From the NCBI RefSeq assembly GCF_032362555.1, contig NC_083536.1, positions 12,333,052 through 12,397,051 of the forward strand: a stretch of DNA of 64,000 nucleotides, written 5' to 3'. The translations under genes were made by a program, and so were the position numbers. The DNA comes from Amyelois transitella. Its lineage: Eukaryota; Arthropoda; Insecta; Lepidoptera; Pyralidae. Below the pieces are notes generated by a model. It did not search any database, was not told where the DNA came from, and saw nothing but the letters and a program-made list of their open reading frames with translations. How positions within the stretch are numbered: the first letter of the stretch is position 1; each line of letters begins with the position of its first letter. This document shows, piece by piece, positions 1 through 10,586 of the stretch.

Positions 1-1
1 C

Positions 2-355
2 TCAGCAGGTATCATGCAGATCTCGCGCCGTGGAAGAGGTATGTATCCTCAATATACTCGCATGCAGCATGGCAGATTCCAACATTCGAGGTATCAGCAT
101 AACAATGTAAGAAATTTTAGACAAGGAAATCAGTTTCGTGGCAGTCAAAACACTTCGTTTAACAATTTTAATAGAGGACATTTTAATAATAGAAGCGGTC
201 AGAATCGTACTCGTTATAATACCCGTGGTAGGGGACATATGAAAAATTCTTCGAATCGTGGTTCGAATCATCGTGTATTTTACAATGAACAAACGAATGA
301 GGAGGTTCAACCCGAAACATCTAGTACAAATGAATTAAAGTTTTTTCGATCTTAA
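2..355 (+). CDS. Ty3/gypsy Gag, C-terminal part (partial at window edge)
   Basis: The reading frame is open from the window edge to a TAA at 353-355, so this is the end of a longer gene. The 113 residues visible from the first ATG are very rich in Arg, Gly, Asn and Gln, with repeated RGRG, RGH and NRG patterns. This is the look of a nucleocapsid-like RNA-binding Gag tail. There is no CCHC knuckle in the visible part. It lies directly before and in a different frame from the pol gene, which supports the Gag reading. The assignment rests on composition and position rather than on a conserved fold. Confidence 0.7.
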   Translation, partial: SAGIMQISRRGRGMYPQYTRMQHGRFQHSRYQHNNVRNFRQGNQFRGSQNTSFNNFNRGHFNNRSGQNRTRYNTRGRGHMKNSSNRGSNHRVFYNEQTNEEVQPETSSTNELKFFRS

Positions 356-3300
356 ACATAACATTTTGACTTTAGATGGTAAAACAAAATTTTTGTCTTT
401 TTATGTTAATAGGAAATTACATTTTTATTTGGTTGATAGCGGTGCATCTTTATATGTCATAAAAAGAGATTCTTTACCTATAAACGTAACTTTAAATAAA
501 GACGACACTATCGTGAACGGAATAGGCGGACAAATTCGTTCGGCAGGATATATTTATCTTAATTTGGAGCATAATAGTGATCATTCTAGAATAGTATTCA
601 ATCATAAGTTTTACGTATTCGATAGCATACCATTACAGGCAGATGGAATTTTAGGCTTAGACTTTCTGTGTTACTACGGTTCAAATATCAATCTGAGCTC
701 AAATGTAGTCACTGTATCCCAAAACGGAATGGAATGTTGTTTGCCACTTTATGATTCAATCGATTATTCTAGAGAAGTGTTACTTATCCCAGCACGAAGC
801 GAATCATTCCATCATGTTTATGTTTCTTCTAGTAGTGACAAGGATTATGTTGTTTATCCAAAGCAATTAGCGGAAAATTTGTTCATGGCAGGATCTATAG
901 TTAGAGTAACAAATAATAGAATACCAATTAAAATATTAAACACCAATGAACATCAAATTGAGTTGCCTACATTTCAACCAGAATTACATTTGTTGTCAGA
1001 TTACGATACATATAAATTCGAGTCTTGCTCAAGAAACTCAGAACGAGCAAAACGTTTATTAGATTTAATAAATTTAAAAAATTTAAATACTGAAGAACGA
1101 GATTCAATTCAACTTTTGTGTTCCAAATATGCAGATATTTTCTTTTTGCCAGGAGATAAGTTATCTTCTGCAAATGTTAATGAACAGTCTATTACATTAA
1201 AACCAAACACGACACCAGTTTATGTCAAGCAATACAGGTTACCACAATCTTTAAAAAAAGAGATAGACAATCAGATAAAAAATATGTTAGACAATGATAT
1301 CATTGAGGAGTCTAGAAGTGAGTGGTCTAGTCCAATAATGTTAGTTCCAAAGAAATCGGATGGCAAAGACAAAAAATGGCGTTTTGTTGTTGACTACCGA
1401 AAATTAAATAATTGCATTGTTGATGATAAATTCCCGTTACCCAATATAACAGACATATTGGATTCATTAGCAGGTTCAATTTACTTTACACATTTAGATT
1501 TATATCAAGGGTATTTTCAAATAAGCTTAGATAAAGACAGTAGAAACTGCACATCGTTCACAACGAGCACAGGAAAGTACCACATGAAAAAATTACCCAT
1601 GGGATTGAAAACTAGCCCAAGTGTTTTCAGTCGTGTAATGTCTATAGCGATGTCAGGATTAAACTATGAAAAATGTTTCATATATTTAGATGACCTTGTA
1701 ATTTTTGGCCGTAACCTTGAAATTCATAATCGTAATTTAACAGATGTGTTTGAAAGGCTTCGAAAAATTAATTTGAAATTAAATCCTCAAAAATGTGTAT
1801 TCTTAAAGAAAGAAATACTGGATCTAGGACATTTGGTTTCTGAAAAGGGTGTACTTCCTGACCCAGCTAAAATTGAAGTAGTTAAAAATTATCCAAAACC
1901 TACTAATACCGACGAAATCAAAAGATTTGTAGCCTTTTGTAATTACTACCGTAAATTTATAAAAAAATTTGCTGAAATAACTGCACCTTTAAACAAGCTT
2001 ACAAGGAAAAATGAAGTATTTAAGTGGACGGAAGAGTGTACAGTTGCATTTGAAAAATTAAAGGAAAAATTAAGTTCACCCCCTGTTTTAGATTTTCCGG
2101 ATTTTTCCGAAGGTAATGAGTTTATTTTACAGACTGATGCTTCCGGTATTGCTGTCGGAGCAGTGTTGTGTAATAAAAATATGAAACCTATAGCTTATGC
2201 CAGTAGACCCTTAAACAAAGCGGAATTAAATTACCCTACGATTCAGAAAGAATTACTTGCTATAGTCTGGGCAATAAAGTATTTTAGACCATATTTATAC
2301 AATAGAAATTTTACAATTTTAACAGATCACAGACCATTAGTTTACTTATTTTCAATGAAAGACCCATCCAGTAGACTTTTAAAATTCAGACTTCTTTTAG
2401 AAGAATACGATTTCAAGATTAACTATATAAAAGGTAAAGATAATAGTGTTGCAGATGCTTTGTCTAGAGTTTATATTACGTCAGATACATTGAAAAGCAT
2501 GAACGAAGACATTATAATGGTTTTGACTAGGAGACAACGTAAAAATTTGGAAGAAAGTAGTGAAAGTTCTATTTTAAGTAATCCCACTGATGAAAGGTCT
2601 GATCAGCCTCGAGTTGTGGAATTGTTTAAAATACCGAACGATTACATGGAATTGACTTTTATAGAAAAAAAGGATTTAGATAAATTGAGGAGCAAAAATA
2701 ACGTAGATTTAGAAAAAGAATGTTTCATTTATTGCAAAATAAAGAATACTATTTATATAAACATTGACTTTAGGGCACATTTTACGCGAGCCGAATTTGT
2801 GACTAAGTTAATGGAATTTTGTAAAATAATCAAAGTAAAAGAACTATGCATAGTAAAAAATAATGAGATAAAAACATTCATAAATGATTTGTTACAAGAA
2901 ATAAATAATAGAACGAATTGGACCGGTCCACGATTTTATATAATAAAGAGTGTTAAGAGAATAGAGAATGACGAAGACAAACAGTATATTTTGCATGACT
3001 TCCATTTGTTACCAACCAGTGGACATGCTGGAATTCGTAGAATGACTAATAACATTAAGAGGTTATTTTTTTGGCCTGGTTTAGATAAGGATATTAAGGA
3101 TTTTGTAAATAAATGTAGCAAATGTCAAAAAATGAAGCATTGTAGATATACCAAGGCGCCAATGGAGATAACTACAACTGCTTCCAATGCTTTTGAGAAA
3201 ATTTATTTAGACCTTTGTGGACCTTTAGAGAGAGACTCAGATGATAATCGCTATATCTTGACAATCCAATGCGAATTAACAAAGTTTGTCGAAGCTTATC

Positions 3301-4019
3301 CTTTAAAAAATAAAGAGACGGTAAGTATTGCACATGCGTTTGTCAATAATTTTATACTTAGGTTTGGAATACCAGATACTATTGCAACAGATCGCGGAAC
3401 GGAGTTTGTCTCATCTACAATGGAACAGGTTTGTAATTTATTAGGTATAGAAAAGTTAACATCTACAGCTTACCACCACGAATCGCTAGGAGCTATTGAA
3501 ATTTCTCATAAGAGCCTAGGTGCGTTTTTACGCATACATTGTGATGATCAAAAAGATACGTGGAGTCAATGGCTTCCATTTTGGTGTTATAGCTACAATA
3601 ATACTGTTCACACAGAGACGAACTACACACCGTTTGAATTGGTATTTGGTAAACCTAGTAAAATTCCCTGTAGAGTTAGAAATAATAATAATATAGAACC
3701 CTTGTATAATCCAGAAAATTATCCTTTACATTTAAAGCATCGTTTACAAGTATCTCTTCAAGATGCTCGTAAGAATTTAATTTATAGTAAAGAAAAGAGG
3801 AAATGTTTATATGATAAAACATTAAATGATGTATCATATAATACTGGAGATTTAATATTAATTAAAAATGAAGTAGGTAAAAAGTTAGATTGTAAATTTT
3901 TCGGTCCTTTTACTGTCATAGAAGATTTAGGATGTAATGTGAAAATTGCAAAAGATGATAATAAAGTAGACGTAGTACACAAAAATAGGACAAAAAGGTT
4001 TATTATGTCATATCAATAA
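339..4019 (+). CDS. Ty3/gypsy Pol polyprotein: protease, RT, RNase H, integrase
   Basis: This is an uninterrupted pol frame of about 1220 codons. Residue numbers count from the TTG at 366. An aspartic protease carries DSGAS near 24-28, followed by RT with YLDD near 440, RNase H with TDASG near 588, then integrase. The integrase has an HHCC zinc-binding domain (GHAG, then CSKCQK near 916) and a D,D-35-E core: D in YLDLCG near 950, D in TDRGTEF near 1009, E in GAIEIS near 1045. The open frame begins at 339, overlaps Gag by 17 nt and is in the +1 frame, with no ATG at its head. Expression by frameshift is therefore likely. No env gene follows, so this looks like a vertically inherited retrotransposon. 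The undamaged frame suggests recent activity. Confidence 0.93.
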   Translation, partial: SFFDLKHNILTLDGKTKFLSFYVNRKLHFYLVDSGASLYVIKRDSLPINVTLNKDDTIVNGIGGQIRSAGYIYLNLEHNSDHSRIVFNHKFYVFDSIPLQADGILGLDFLCYYGSNINLSSNVVTVSQNGMECCLPLYDSIDYSREVLLIPARSESFHHVYVSSSSDKDYVVYPKQLAENLFMAGSIVRVTNNRIPIKILNTNEHQIELPTFQPELHLLSDYDTYKFESCSRNSERAKRLLDLINLKNLNTEERDSIQLLCSKYADIFFLPGDKLSSANVNEQSITLKPNTTPVYVKQYRLPQSLKKEIDNQIKNMLDNDIIEESRSEWSSPIMLVPKKSDGKDKKWRFVVDYRKLNNCIVDDKFPLPNITDILDSLAGSIYFTHLDLYQGYFQISLDKDSRNCTSFTTSTGKYHMKKLPMGLKTSPSVFSRVMSIAMSGLNYEKCFIYLDDLVIFGRNLEIHNRNLTDVFERLRKINLKLNPQKCVFLKKEILDLGHLVSEKGVLPDPAKIEVVKNYPKPTNTDEIKRFVAFCNYYRKFIKKFAEITAPLNKLTRKNEVFKWTEECTVAFEKLKEKLSSPPVLDFPDFSEGNEFILQTDASGIAVGAVLCNKNMKPIAYASRPLNKAELNYPTIQKELLAIVWAIKYFRPYLYNRNFTILTDHRPLVYLFSMKDPSSRLLKFRLLLEEYDFKINYIKGKDNSVADALSRVYITSDTLKSMNEDIIMVLTRRQRKNLEESSESSILSNPTDERSDQPRVVELFKIPNDYMELTFIEKKDLDKLRSKNNVDLEKECFIYCKIKNTIYINIDFRAHFTRAEFVTKLMEFCKIIKVKELCIVKNNEIKTFINDLLQEINNRTNWTGPRFYIIKSVKRIENDEDKQYILHDFHLLPTSGHAGIRRMTNNIKRLFFWPGLDKDIKDFVNKCSKCQKMKHCRYTKAPMEITTTASNAFEKIYLDLCGPLERDSDDNRYILTIQCELTKFVEAYPLKNKETVSIAHAFVNNFILRFGIPDTIATDRGTEFVSSTMEQVCNLLGIEKLTSTAYHHESLGAIEISHKSLGAFLRIHCDDQKDTWSQWLPFWCYSYNNTVHTETNYTPFELVFGKPSKIPCRVRNNNNIEPLYNPENYPLHLKHRLQVSLQDARKNLIYSKEKRKCLYDKTLNDVSYNTGDLILIKNEVGKKLDCKFFGPFTVIEDLGCNVKIAKDDNKVDVVHKNRTKRFIMSYQ

Positions 4020-4086
4020 TACATCGTTAAGTACTTACATTATGTTAACATTTATTAAATATGTAAAAAAAAAAAAAAAAAAAAAT

Positions 4087-4456
4087 TGTACTTACCTTGT
4101 AAAATGTAGTCGTCAACAGTATACCTAAATACATACCTATATCTATAATATAATCGTCTAATATTAAGATTATCTGTGTTGTTTAGCACATAGGTATACT
4201 TTGTATTAATTAATATTCTTACAGTAGGTAATTTTCGTCGACGAAACCTACACGAATACCTATATAACATTGTATTTGTTTATAATCATAAAAATAAAAC
4301 TAATATTTTTATTTTTATTCTTTTTGCACCCCCGTGGTGTAGTGTAGCCCTAATTGTAATATGTTATACTATTATATACTATATACTTGATGATCAATAA
4401 ATCAGTATCGATTCAGCTTTTGTTTAATTTACACGCATTCCCTCCTATATTAGACA
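4087..4456 (+). repeat. Candidate 3' LTR of the Ty3/gypsy element
   Basis: A run of about 22 A at 4064-4085 follows pol and could act as the plus-strand primer tract. The candidate LTR begins TGTACTTACC and ends in ACA at 4456. A polyadenylation signal AATAAA lies at 4396-4401. The right edge is set by comparison: the neighbouring LINE matches the second copy at 30588-31413 only from about 4455 onward. Without the 5' LTR in the window the two LTR ends cannot be compared, so the left edge is tentative. Confidence 0.55.
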
Positions 4457-7400
4457 CTTGCCACGATCTCTGCATACTTCTTTCGCTTCGTCCACATTCA
4501 TAACTCTCTTCATACAAGCTCGGCGGTTTCGGGTACTTTTGACCTGACCCTTTACCAGGACGTCCTTAATTTGATCAAGATACGTTCGTCTAGGTCTTCC
4601 CACTCCGACCTTTCCCTCCACACTCTCCTTGTATATCTGCTTAGTCAACCTGCTTTCATTCATCCTCTCCACATGACCGAACCATCTTAACATACCCTTT
4701 TCTATTCCTGTAACTACATCTTCTTTCACATCACAACATTCCCTTATCACGCTGTTCCTTATCCTGTCACTCAATTTCACACCCATCATACTCCTTAACG
4801 CTCTCATTTCCACTGCATTTATTCTGCTTTCATGCTTCTTTTGCCATACCCAACTTTCACTCCCATACATTAATGTCGGGACCAACACGCCCCTGTGCAC
4901 AGCCAGTCGAGCCTTTTTGGATAGTTTCTGACTGCTCATAAAGGCATGCAAAGCTCCATTCACCATGTTCCCCGCGTTCACTCTCCTTTCAATATCACTA
5001 TCATACTTGCCATCTGATGTAAACTTTGATCCTAGATATACAAACTCTTTCACTTGCTCCACTTTTTCTCCTCCAATCAAAATATTACATGCTGTCATTT
5101 CTTTCTCCATTTCAAAAACCAGTGTTTTAGTTTTACTTACGTTCACTTTCATTCCTTTCTCTTTTAAAGCTTCATGCATACAGTTTACCATCTCCTGTAA
5201 CTCCTCCGCTGATGACGCCAGTATAACCTGATCGTCGGCATAGAGCAGACATTTGACGAGTAACTCATTCATCCTTAATCCACTTTTAGACTCTTTCAAA
5301 TCTGTCAAACAGCTATCCATAAATAGGTTGAACAGCCACGGTGACGCAACACATCCTTGCCTAACGCCTTTCTCAATCTTAAACCACTCAGTGTGCGCTC
5401 CGTTTATCCTGACACAAGCACTCGAATCCTCATATAAGGATTTCAGTGCTCGTATTAAGAGACTGCTCACCCCATGCATAGAAAGTGCTGACCACAATTC
5501 ATTCCTCTCAACTCTGTCATAGGCCTTTTCCAGATCTACGAATGTGCAATAGACTTTTTGACTCTTGGCCAAAAACTTTTCGGCTATGCACCGCAAGGAA
5601 AAGACCTGATCAGTACATCCCATTCCCTTTCGAAATCCCGCTTGAGCATCCCATATTTTGTCATCAGTTTCATTCCTGACTCTATTAATCAATACCTTAG
5701 CATACAATTTGCCGACGACGCTAAGCAGGCTTATACCACGATAATTTTTGCAGTCCAGCTGTGACCCTTTTCCTTTGTAAAGTGGCACGATAACAGCCTT
5801 ACACCAATCTTTTGGTACTCGGCCGCTTCTCCAACACAAATTGAAAAGGCAGTACAACTGACTAGCTACTACGCCTTTTCCTGCTTTAAGCATCTCGACC
5901 GACACTCTATCACACCCAGCAGCCTTTCCCGCTTTCATACTCTTAAGTGCTTCCACAATTTCGAACATTTCAATTTCGCCTTCCATCTCATTCTCTTTTT
6001 CTTCGCTATAGCAGAAATCTTTCTTATTTCCTTCCTTTTTTTCAAATAAACTTTCAAAATAGTCCTTCCATATCTTTAGTACACATTCTTCTCCTTTCAC
6101 AACGCTACCATCCTGGCATCTGATCCTAGTCAGCTCTCTGGTTATAGTATTTCCTCGGGCTGACCTTACGGATTTCCAGAATACTTTCAGATTTGACTGA
6201 AAGTCTTCTGATAGCCTTTTATCAAAATCCTCTTTATACTCTTCTTTCTTTCTAATCACAGCTTTCTTAACCAAATCTTTCATTTTCTTATATTCCTTAC
6301 GTGCTTCATTCACATCTTCATCTATAACCTCTTGCATTCTTAAGTTAGCTTTTGCTGCTAACAAATCCAGCCATGCTTTCTTCTTTAATCGCACAAGTTC
6401 TTGCACATCTTTACTCATCCACGCATTTTTGTGATTTTTTCCTTTCCTTCTTCTACTTTCACCACACACTTCAACAGCTACTTTCACAATTCTTTCTTTA
6501 AATTCCTTCCATCCATCTTCAATATCGCTCATTTCCTCTAAATCTTCAAATTCATCCTTCAGTCTATTAATATACTTCTTACCTACATCCATATCTTGCA
6601 AATTTTCTACTTTTACTCTTTCCAAAGCGCTGGTTTGCTCCCTTACCCTGTGCCGCCAGCGATTGAAGATACCCCTTATCCGGGATATCACCAGTAAATG
6701 GTCCGAGTCAATGCCAGCACCGCGATATGCACGGGTATCCAGCACTTTGTTCTTCAATCTTTCATCTACAATCACAAAGTCTATCATACTTTTTAAAATA
6801 CCTTCCACTCTTGTGTAGGTGTGGATCTCTTTATGTTGAAACATTGAGTTCGACACAAAAAGATCCCACTCTAGACAAATTTCTAATACACTTCTTCCAT
6901 TATCATTCACCTTTTCGTCACCAAACGCACCAAGCACCTTTTCATATCCATCACGCTTTACACCCACCCATCCATTAAAATCACCTAACATAATAATCTT
7001 CTCATTTGGCTTGGTAACTTTCAATACTTCTCTTACACTATTCCAGAACTCCTCGTTTTCGCTTTTTGCTGATGTTGTACCCCTCGAACCCACATCCCAA
7101 GGTGCATAAACACCTAGAACGAAGATCCGAGTGATTCCAACTTTCAGCCTAATCCATAGAAGACGAGGGCTGACACACTCATACTCATTCACGCACTCAG
7201 CCATTCGTGCAGAAAGAATTAGACCGACCCCTTGACAGCCTCGGCTGGTACTGGAAATTCCAGACCAATACGCCGTGTAAGGGCCGTGCTGCGTCGTGTC
7301 GCATCCTTTCCGCTTCGTTTCATTCACGCACAACACATCCAAACGTCTTCCATCCATCATCTGGCATACTTCCTCAATCTTATCCTTCATTCCTCCTCTT

Positions 7401-7522
7401 ACATTCATCGTCGCAAAGCGGCTTTCAGCAGACCGCATACCGCTCCCGCCGGGAACGAGACGTGATGGGGTGCGGACACCATCGCCGCCATCTAGGTGCT
7501 CTTTCAAAAAATTTGCATCCAT
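4457..7522 (-). CDS. RTE-like endonuclease/reverse transcriptase, 3'-truncated
   Basis: About 1020 codons are open without interruption. The N-terminal part is an APE-like endonuclease: RFATMNVRGG near residue 36, then CVNETKRKG and MLGDFNGWVG. A DSDHLLVISRI motif near 272 holds the catalytic Asp-His. The RT follows with AGFRKGMGCTDQ, the motif A stretch FVDLEKAYDRV, GVRQGCVASPWLFN and LLYADDQVILA near 5232-5243. A C-terminal domain with RWFGHVERM is typical of RTE-type insect elements. There is no separate Gag ORF and no RNase H, which fits RTE. The last codons before the stop at 4445 are read from the neighbouring LTR. The start at 7522 is the first ATG of the open frame and is uncertain. 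Confidence 0.88.
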
Positions 7523-7840
7523 GCGATTCCCACGAGACGCTAGGGAAAAATTTTGTCCGCCCCAGCAGAGCCCCGCATGCCAGGGTAAGGCTAGCCATTA
7601 CCTGGGGGTCGCCCAACCCCATGGCGGAAGTGGCACGCTCGAGACTAGGCTCGCCCCTAGCCATGCATCCATCGGCGCGGCAGACCTTAGATTGGCAGGG
7701 ATTTACATTAAAGAGGAATCCCAAGTCTATCCCTTAGTCGGCTCTTACGACATCCGTGGGAAAGAGATGGAGTGGTCCTATTCTTTTGTAATGGTGCCGG
7801 GAACCACACGGCAAATCCTCCTCCTCTTCTTCTTACGAAC
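4457..7840 (-). mobile_element. RTE-like non-LTR retrotransposon, 3' end cut off by the LTR element
   Basis: The element runs right to left. Its 5' untranslated part (about 7523-7840) abuts T1 copy A, and its single long ORF follows. The 3' end is missing because sequence shared with the second copy at 30588-31413 stops at the LTR edge. The rest, ending in an (ATGT)n tail, should lie left of the window beyond the 5' LTR. The overlap with the second copy is nearly identical, so the family was recently active. Confidence 0.8.
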
Positions 7841-8874
7841 TTGATCCTCTTCTTCTTACGAACGAGATCCCTTTTGAGCTGTTCAATCTCTTCCGTCCAC
7901 CAAGGGAAGGGGGAACCTCTGCGCTTTTTGCCTATCTTCGGTATCGAGCTTTCGCACGCTTCCCGAATTGCTGTTGTGTAGGCATCTGTCAGGATATCCA
8001 TTTCCTGTCCACACACTACCTCTTCTACTCCGGCGGGTGTGATGTTCCTCTCCGCTAGTAAAGACAGGAGTGTCTCGTCGAACGCCGACCAGTTCGCCTT
8101 TTTGGTGTTGTATACTCTGGTAGTAGGGGCTGCCGCATGTTGCAGCCGCACTCCTAACTCCAGTGTGCACGTGATGGCGTTATGGTCTGATGTGATCAGC
8201 GCTCTGTCGACTTTCCAATTCCTGATCTTTCCCAGCAGTGAAGAGCTGCACGCTGTCACGTCTACTATGCTGGTGCATAGCACGTCTCTTCGCCAGACTT
8301 CGAAGGTCGGAGTGTTTCCGGTGTTGAGGATGTGGTATTCCATTTCGTTGATAAAAGCGCAGTATTCCGTCCCTCTCTCGTTCTCGGATTCGCTGCCCCA
8401 CCAGTGACTCCAGGCGTTTACATCTCCCGCCAGTAATACGTTAGGCGTGTTGAGCGATTCGCATACTGCCTTGGTTCGCGCAATGTAAGGACCTATATCG
8501 GCTGTCCCGTCGAAGTATACTGAGACTACTCCAAGCCTGAAGCTGCCTGATTCCAGTACCGCTGCGGACTCCGTCTCGGACACCAGCTGTGGATCATGTG
8601 TGATCCTAAACTGGTCTCCGAATACGTATATCGCTGCTTTTACCGGGTTTCGGCTGCTGATGTTCGAGGAGCACTGGATTACTCTAGTGCCGGGGTACTG
8701 CTTCACTCTGCCGCTGGATCCGGTGTACGGTTCCTGCACCAAAGCGATAGCGATTCCCTTTTCCTCTGCTACTTTGAGTAGCTCGGCTGTGGCTATCTTG
8801 GAGCGCTGGAGATTGATTTGTACAATTCCCAGCTTCGTCCCTGTCTCCTCTCCGGGAGCGCCAGGTCCATTCAT
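7841..8874 (-). pseudogene. T1 copy A ORF2, endonuclease domain only
   Basis: ORF2 starts at the ATG at 8874, ten bases after the ORF1 stop. It codes an APE-like endonuclease of the R1 clade: GIVQINLQRSK near residue 16, LVQEPYTG near 44, LAGDVNAWSHWWGS near 147 and the catalytic ITSDHNAITC near 227. The homologous reading ends after about 345 residues at KKKRIK, where copy B continues towards the RT. Here unrelated codons read into the RTE-like element instead. No RT domain remains, so the product could at most be a free nicking domain. Confidence 0.82.
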
Positions 8875-8884
8875 GTGGCTGCCT

Positions 8885-10557
8885 TTAGCAATACGCTATC
8901 TTGGAACGCGCTAGTCTATCCCACACTTCTCTCTCCGGGCATTCGTCGCTGAATGCCATGTGCGGGAAGACGTTCTGTGCCTTGGCGTCTTTGCAGTTCT
9001 TGCACCTTGGTGGTCCTTCCTCCAGCCTTGTTTTGCACTCTTGCCAAGAGTGGGCGCCGCCGCAGTAATTGCAATACTGCGCCGACTCCCGGCAGAGTGC
9101 CTTGGGATGTCCGTATCCAAGGCATTTGGCGCACTGTATTAGCGGGGACTGGTCTTCCACGGTTCTCCTTTGGATCGCTATGTGGACCGCCCCCGCCTCT
9201 AGCATGCGCTTGTGGAGTAGAGGTGCTACCTCGAGTACTGCATGGCACTGTAGCGGGTTCCTCGTTCGCTTTCGGTACCTCAGACGGATGTGTTGGTGGT
9301 CGCCAGGCAAGTCTTCAAATAACTTTTTATTCTGTGCCTTTATGTGCTCGACCATCTCTTCGTCCTTGAGGTATGCCATCACGTTATTGACCTTTACGAG
9401 CGGGTTCTGCGGTTTCGCCTCCTGAACCTTTAACGCCGAGTTTGTCTTTATTTGTTGTTTGAGCCGGTTTACGTCTTCCTTGTTCTCGCAGCTGAGCAAG
9501 ATCTTGCTGTTTCGAGCCTTCCTCACTCGATCCACTACCACACCGGTGTTTTTAAAGTCCAGTGTTTTTGTGATTGCCTCTAGAACCTTCTCGCCCGTGT
9601 TGTTGGGGTCGGCGCTAGAGACAATCAGTGTGTGGTTCGGGTTTTTGGTCGGCTTGGGTGGTACGCTTCGCGCTACCGCAGCATAGGTTCTGCTCAGCTG
9701 CGGGTTTTTGGCAGGAAGGGGGGCATTTTTTATGGTTGAGTTGTACCACTCCATCGTTCGGCGACTGTTTGTGGCGATCTCGGACACTTCCGCCCTGATC
9801 GGGTTTAGAATCCCTTCCAGGTGTGCGGCGGTATCCGCCAGTGCCAGCTCAGTCCCCAAACCTTGGCGGGCGTCTGTGCCGTGTGCAGAGTTAGCCTGGG
9901 TTACGTCCTTCACCTCTTCGACCCCGTCCAGTATTTTATTGGCTTTGGTCATCAGGGGAGCTGTTACTTCGCGGATCTCCTCCCCAATCTCCTCCATCGA
10001 GACAAGTCTGAGGCTGCGGACTTCTTGAAGCATCCGCTCCATGTCCATCCGCAGCTCAATGACTTCCTCCTTAAGCTCTTTATAGGAGGGTTCTTCCTGT
10101 CGCTGCTGCTCTGGAGATTGAGATTGGGGAGCAGTCTCTCCTTTTTCCCTGATGGTGTCGCCTTTAAGATAGTGGATTTCTGTTACCAGAGATCCGACGG
10201 TACTGGTGAGTCGTTCTAGGTGGTCCATGACTTTTTTGGACCCCGCTGGTCTTGCAGGTGCAGTCCGGGTCCTCCTCAAGAGGCGGCGCTTGTGTATCTT
10301 AGCGCTGTTGGCTGGCTTATTCGGTGGTTCGGCTGTTGTTTGGTGGCTGATTTCAAGATTTGCGGCCTTCACCGATTTGGTGACCACTCCGTCCATCTCG
10401 AAATCGAGCCAGCTCTGAATTCTTTGGACTGATCCATAAGTCCCTTTGAGGGAGTCGGCCATGTCCTTAATTCGCGCCTCGAATTTTGCCTGCTGGTCTT
10501 CCAGCGCTTTGCGGTGCAATCTCTCTACGCAGACAGATCTTTTTAGTTCTCTCGTCC
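8885..10557 (-). pseudogene. T1 copy A ORF1 (Gag-like), 5'-truncated
   Basis: The frame is open from the telomeric junction to TAA at 8885-8887, giving about 556 residues. It ends with three zinc knuckles: CAKCLGYGHPKALC, CNYCGGAHSWQEC and a longer CKNC...C cluster. This is the usual C-terminus of R1-clade ORF1 proteins, which bind the element RNA. The preceding part is charged and probably coiled coil (KELKEEVIELRMDMERML). Copy B shows that about 355 N-terminal residues are missing. The cut lies exactly where TTAGG repeats begin, as expected for incomplete reverse transcription at a telomeric target. Confidence 0.85.
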
Positions 10558-10559
10558 GG

Positions 10560-10584
10560 TTAGGTTAGGTTAGGTTAGGTTAGG
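10560..10584 (+). repeat. Telomeric (TTAGG)5 block
   Basis: Five perfect TTAGG units, followed by TT, separate the 5' end of T1 copy A from the 5' end of a SART-A copy. Confidence 0.97.
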
Positions 10585-10586
10585 TT

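Larger units (their letters stand above)
7841..10557 (-). mobile_element. T1 copy A: telomere-associated R1/TRAS-type LINE, truncated at both ends
   Basis: This copy matches T1 copy B (35604-41017) almost base for base. Its 5' end is cut inside ORF1 and abuts (TTAGG)5 at 10560-10584. Its 3' part is missing because the RTE-like element begins at about 7840. A short duplicated string (tcttcttacgaac) occurs at 7829-7841 and again at 7851-7863 beside the junction. The remainder of ORF2 should lie left of the window. Confidence 0.8.

Noticed and set aside
4020-4456. An env gene after the Ty3 pol, which would make the element an errantivirus.
   Set aside because: No coding sequence of useful length follows pol. 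The candidate LTR starts within 70 bases.
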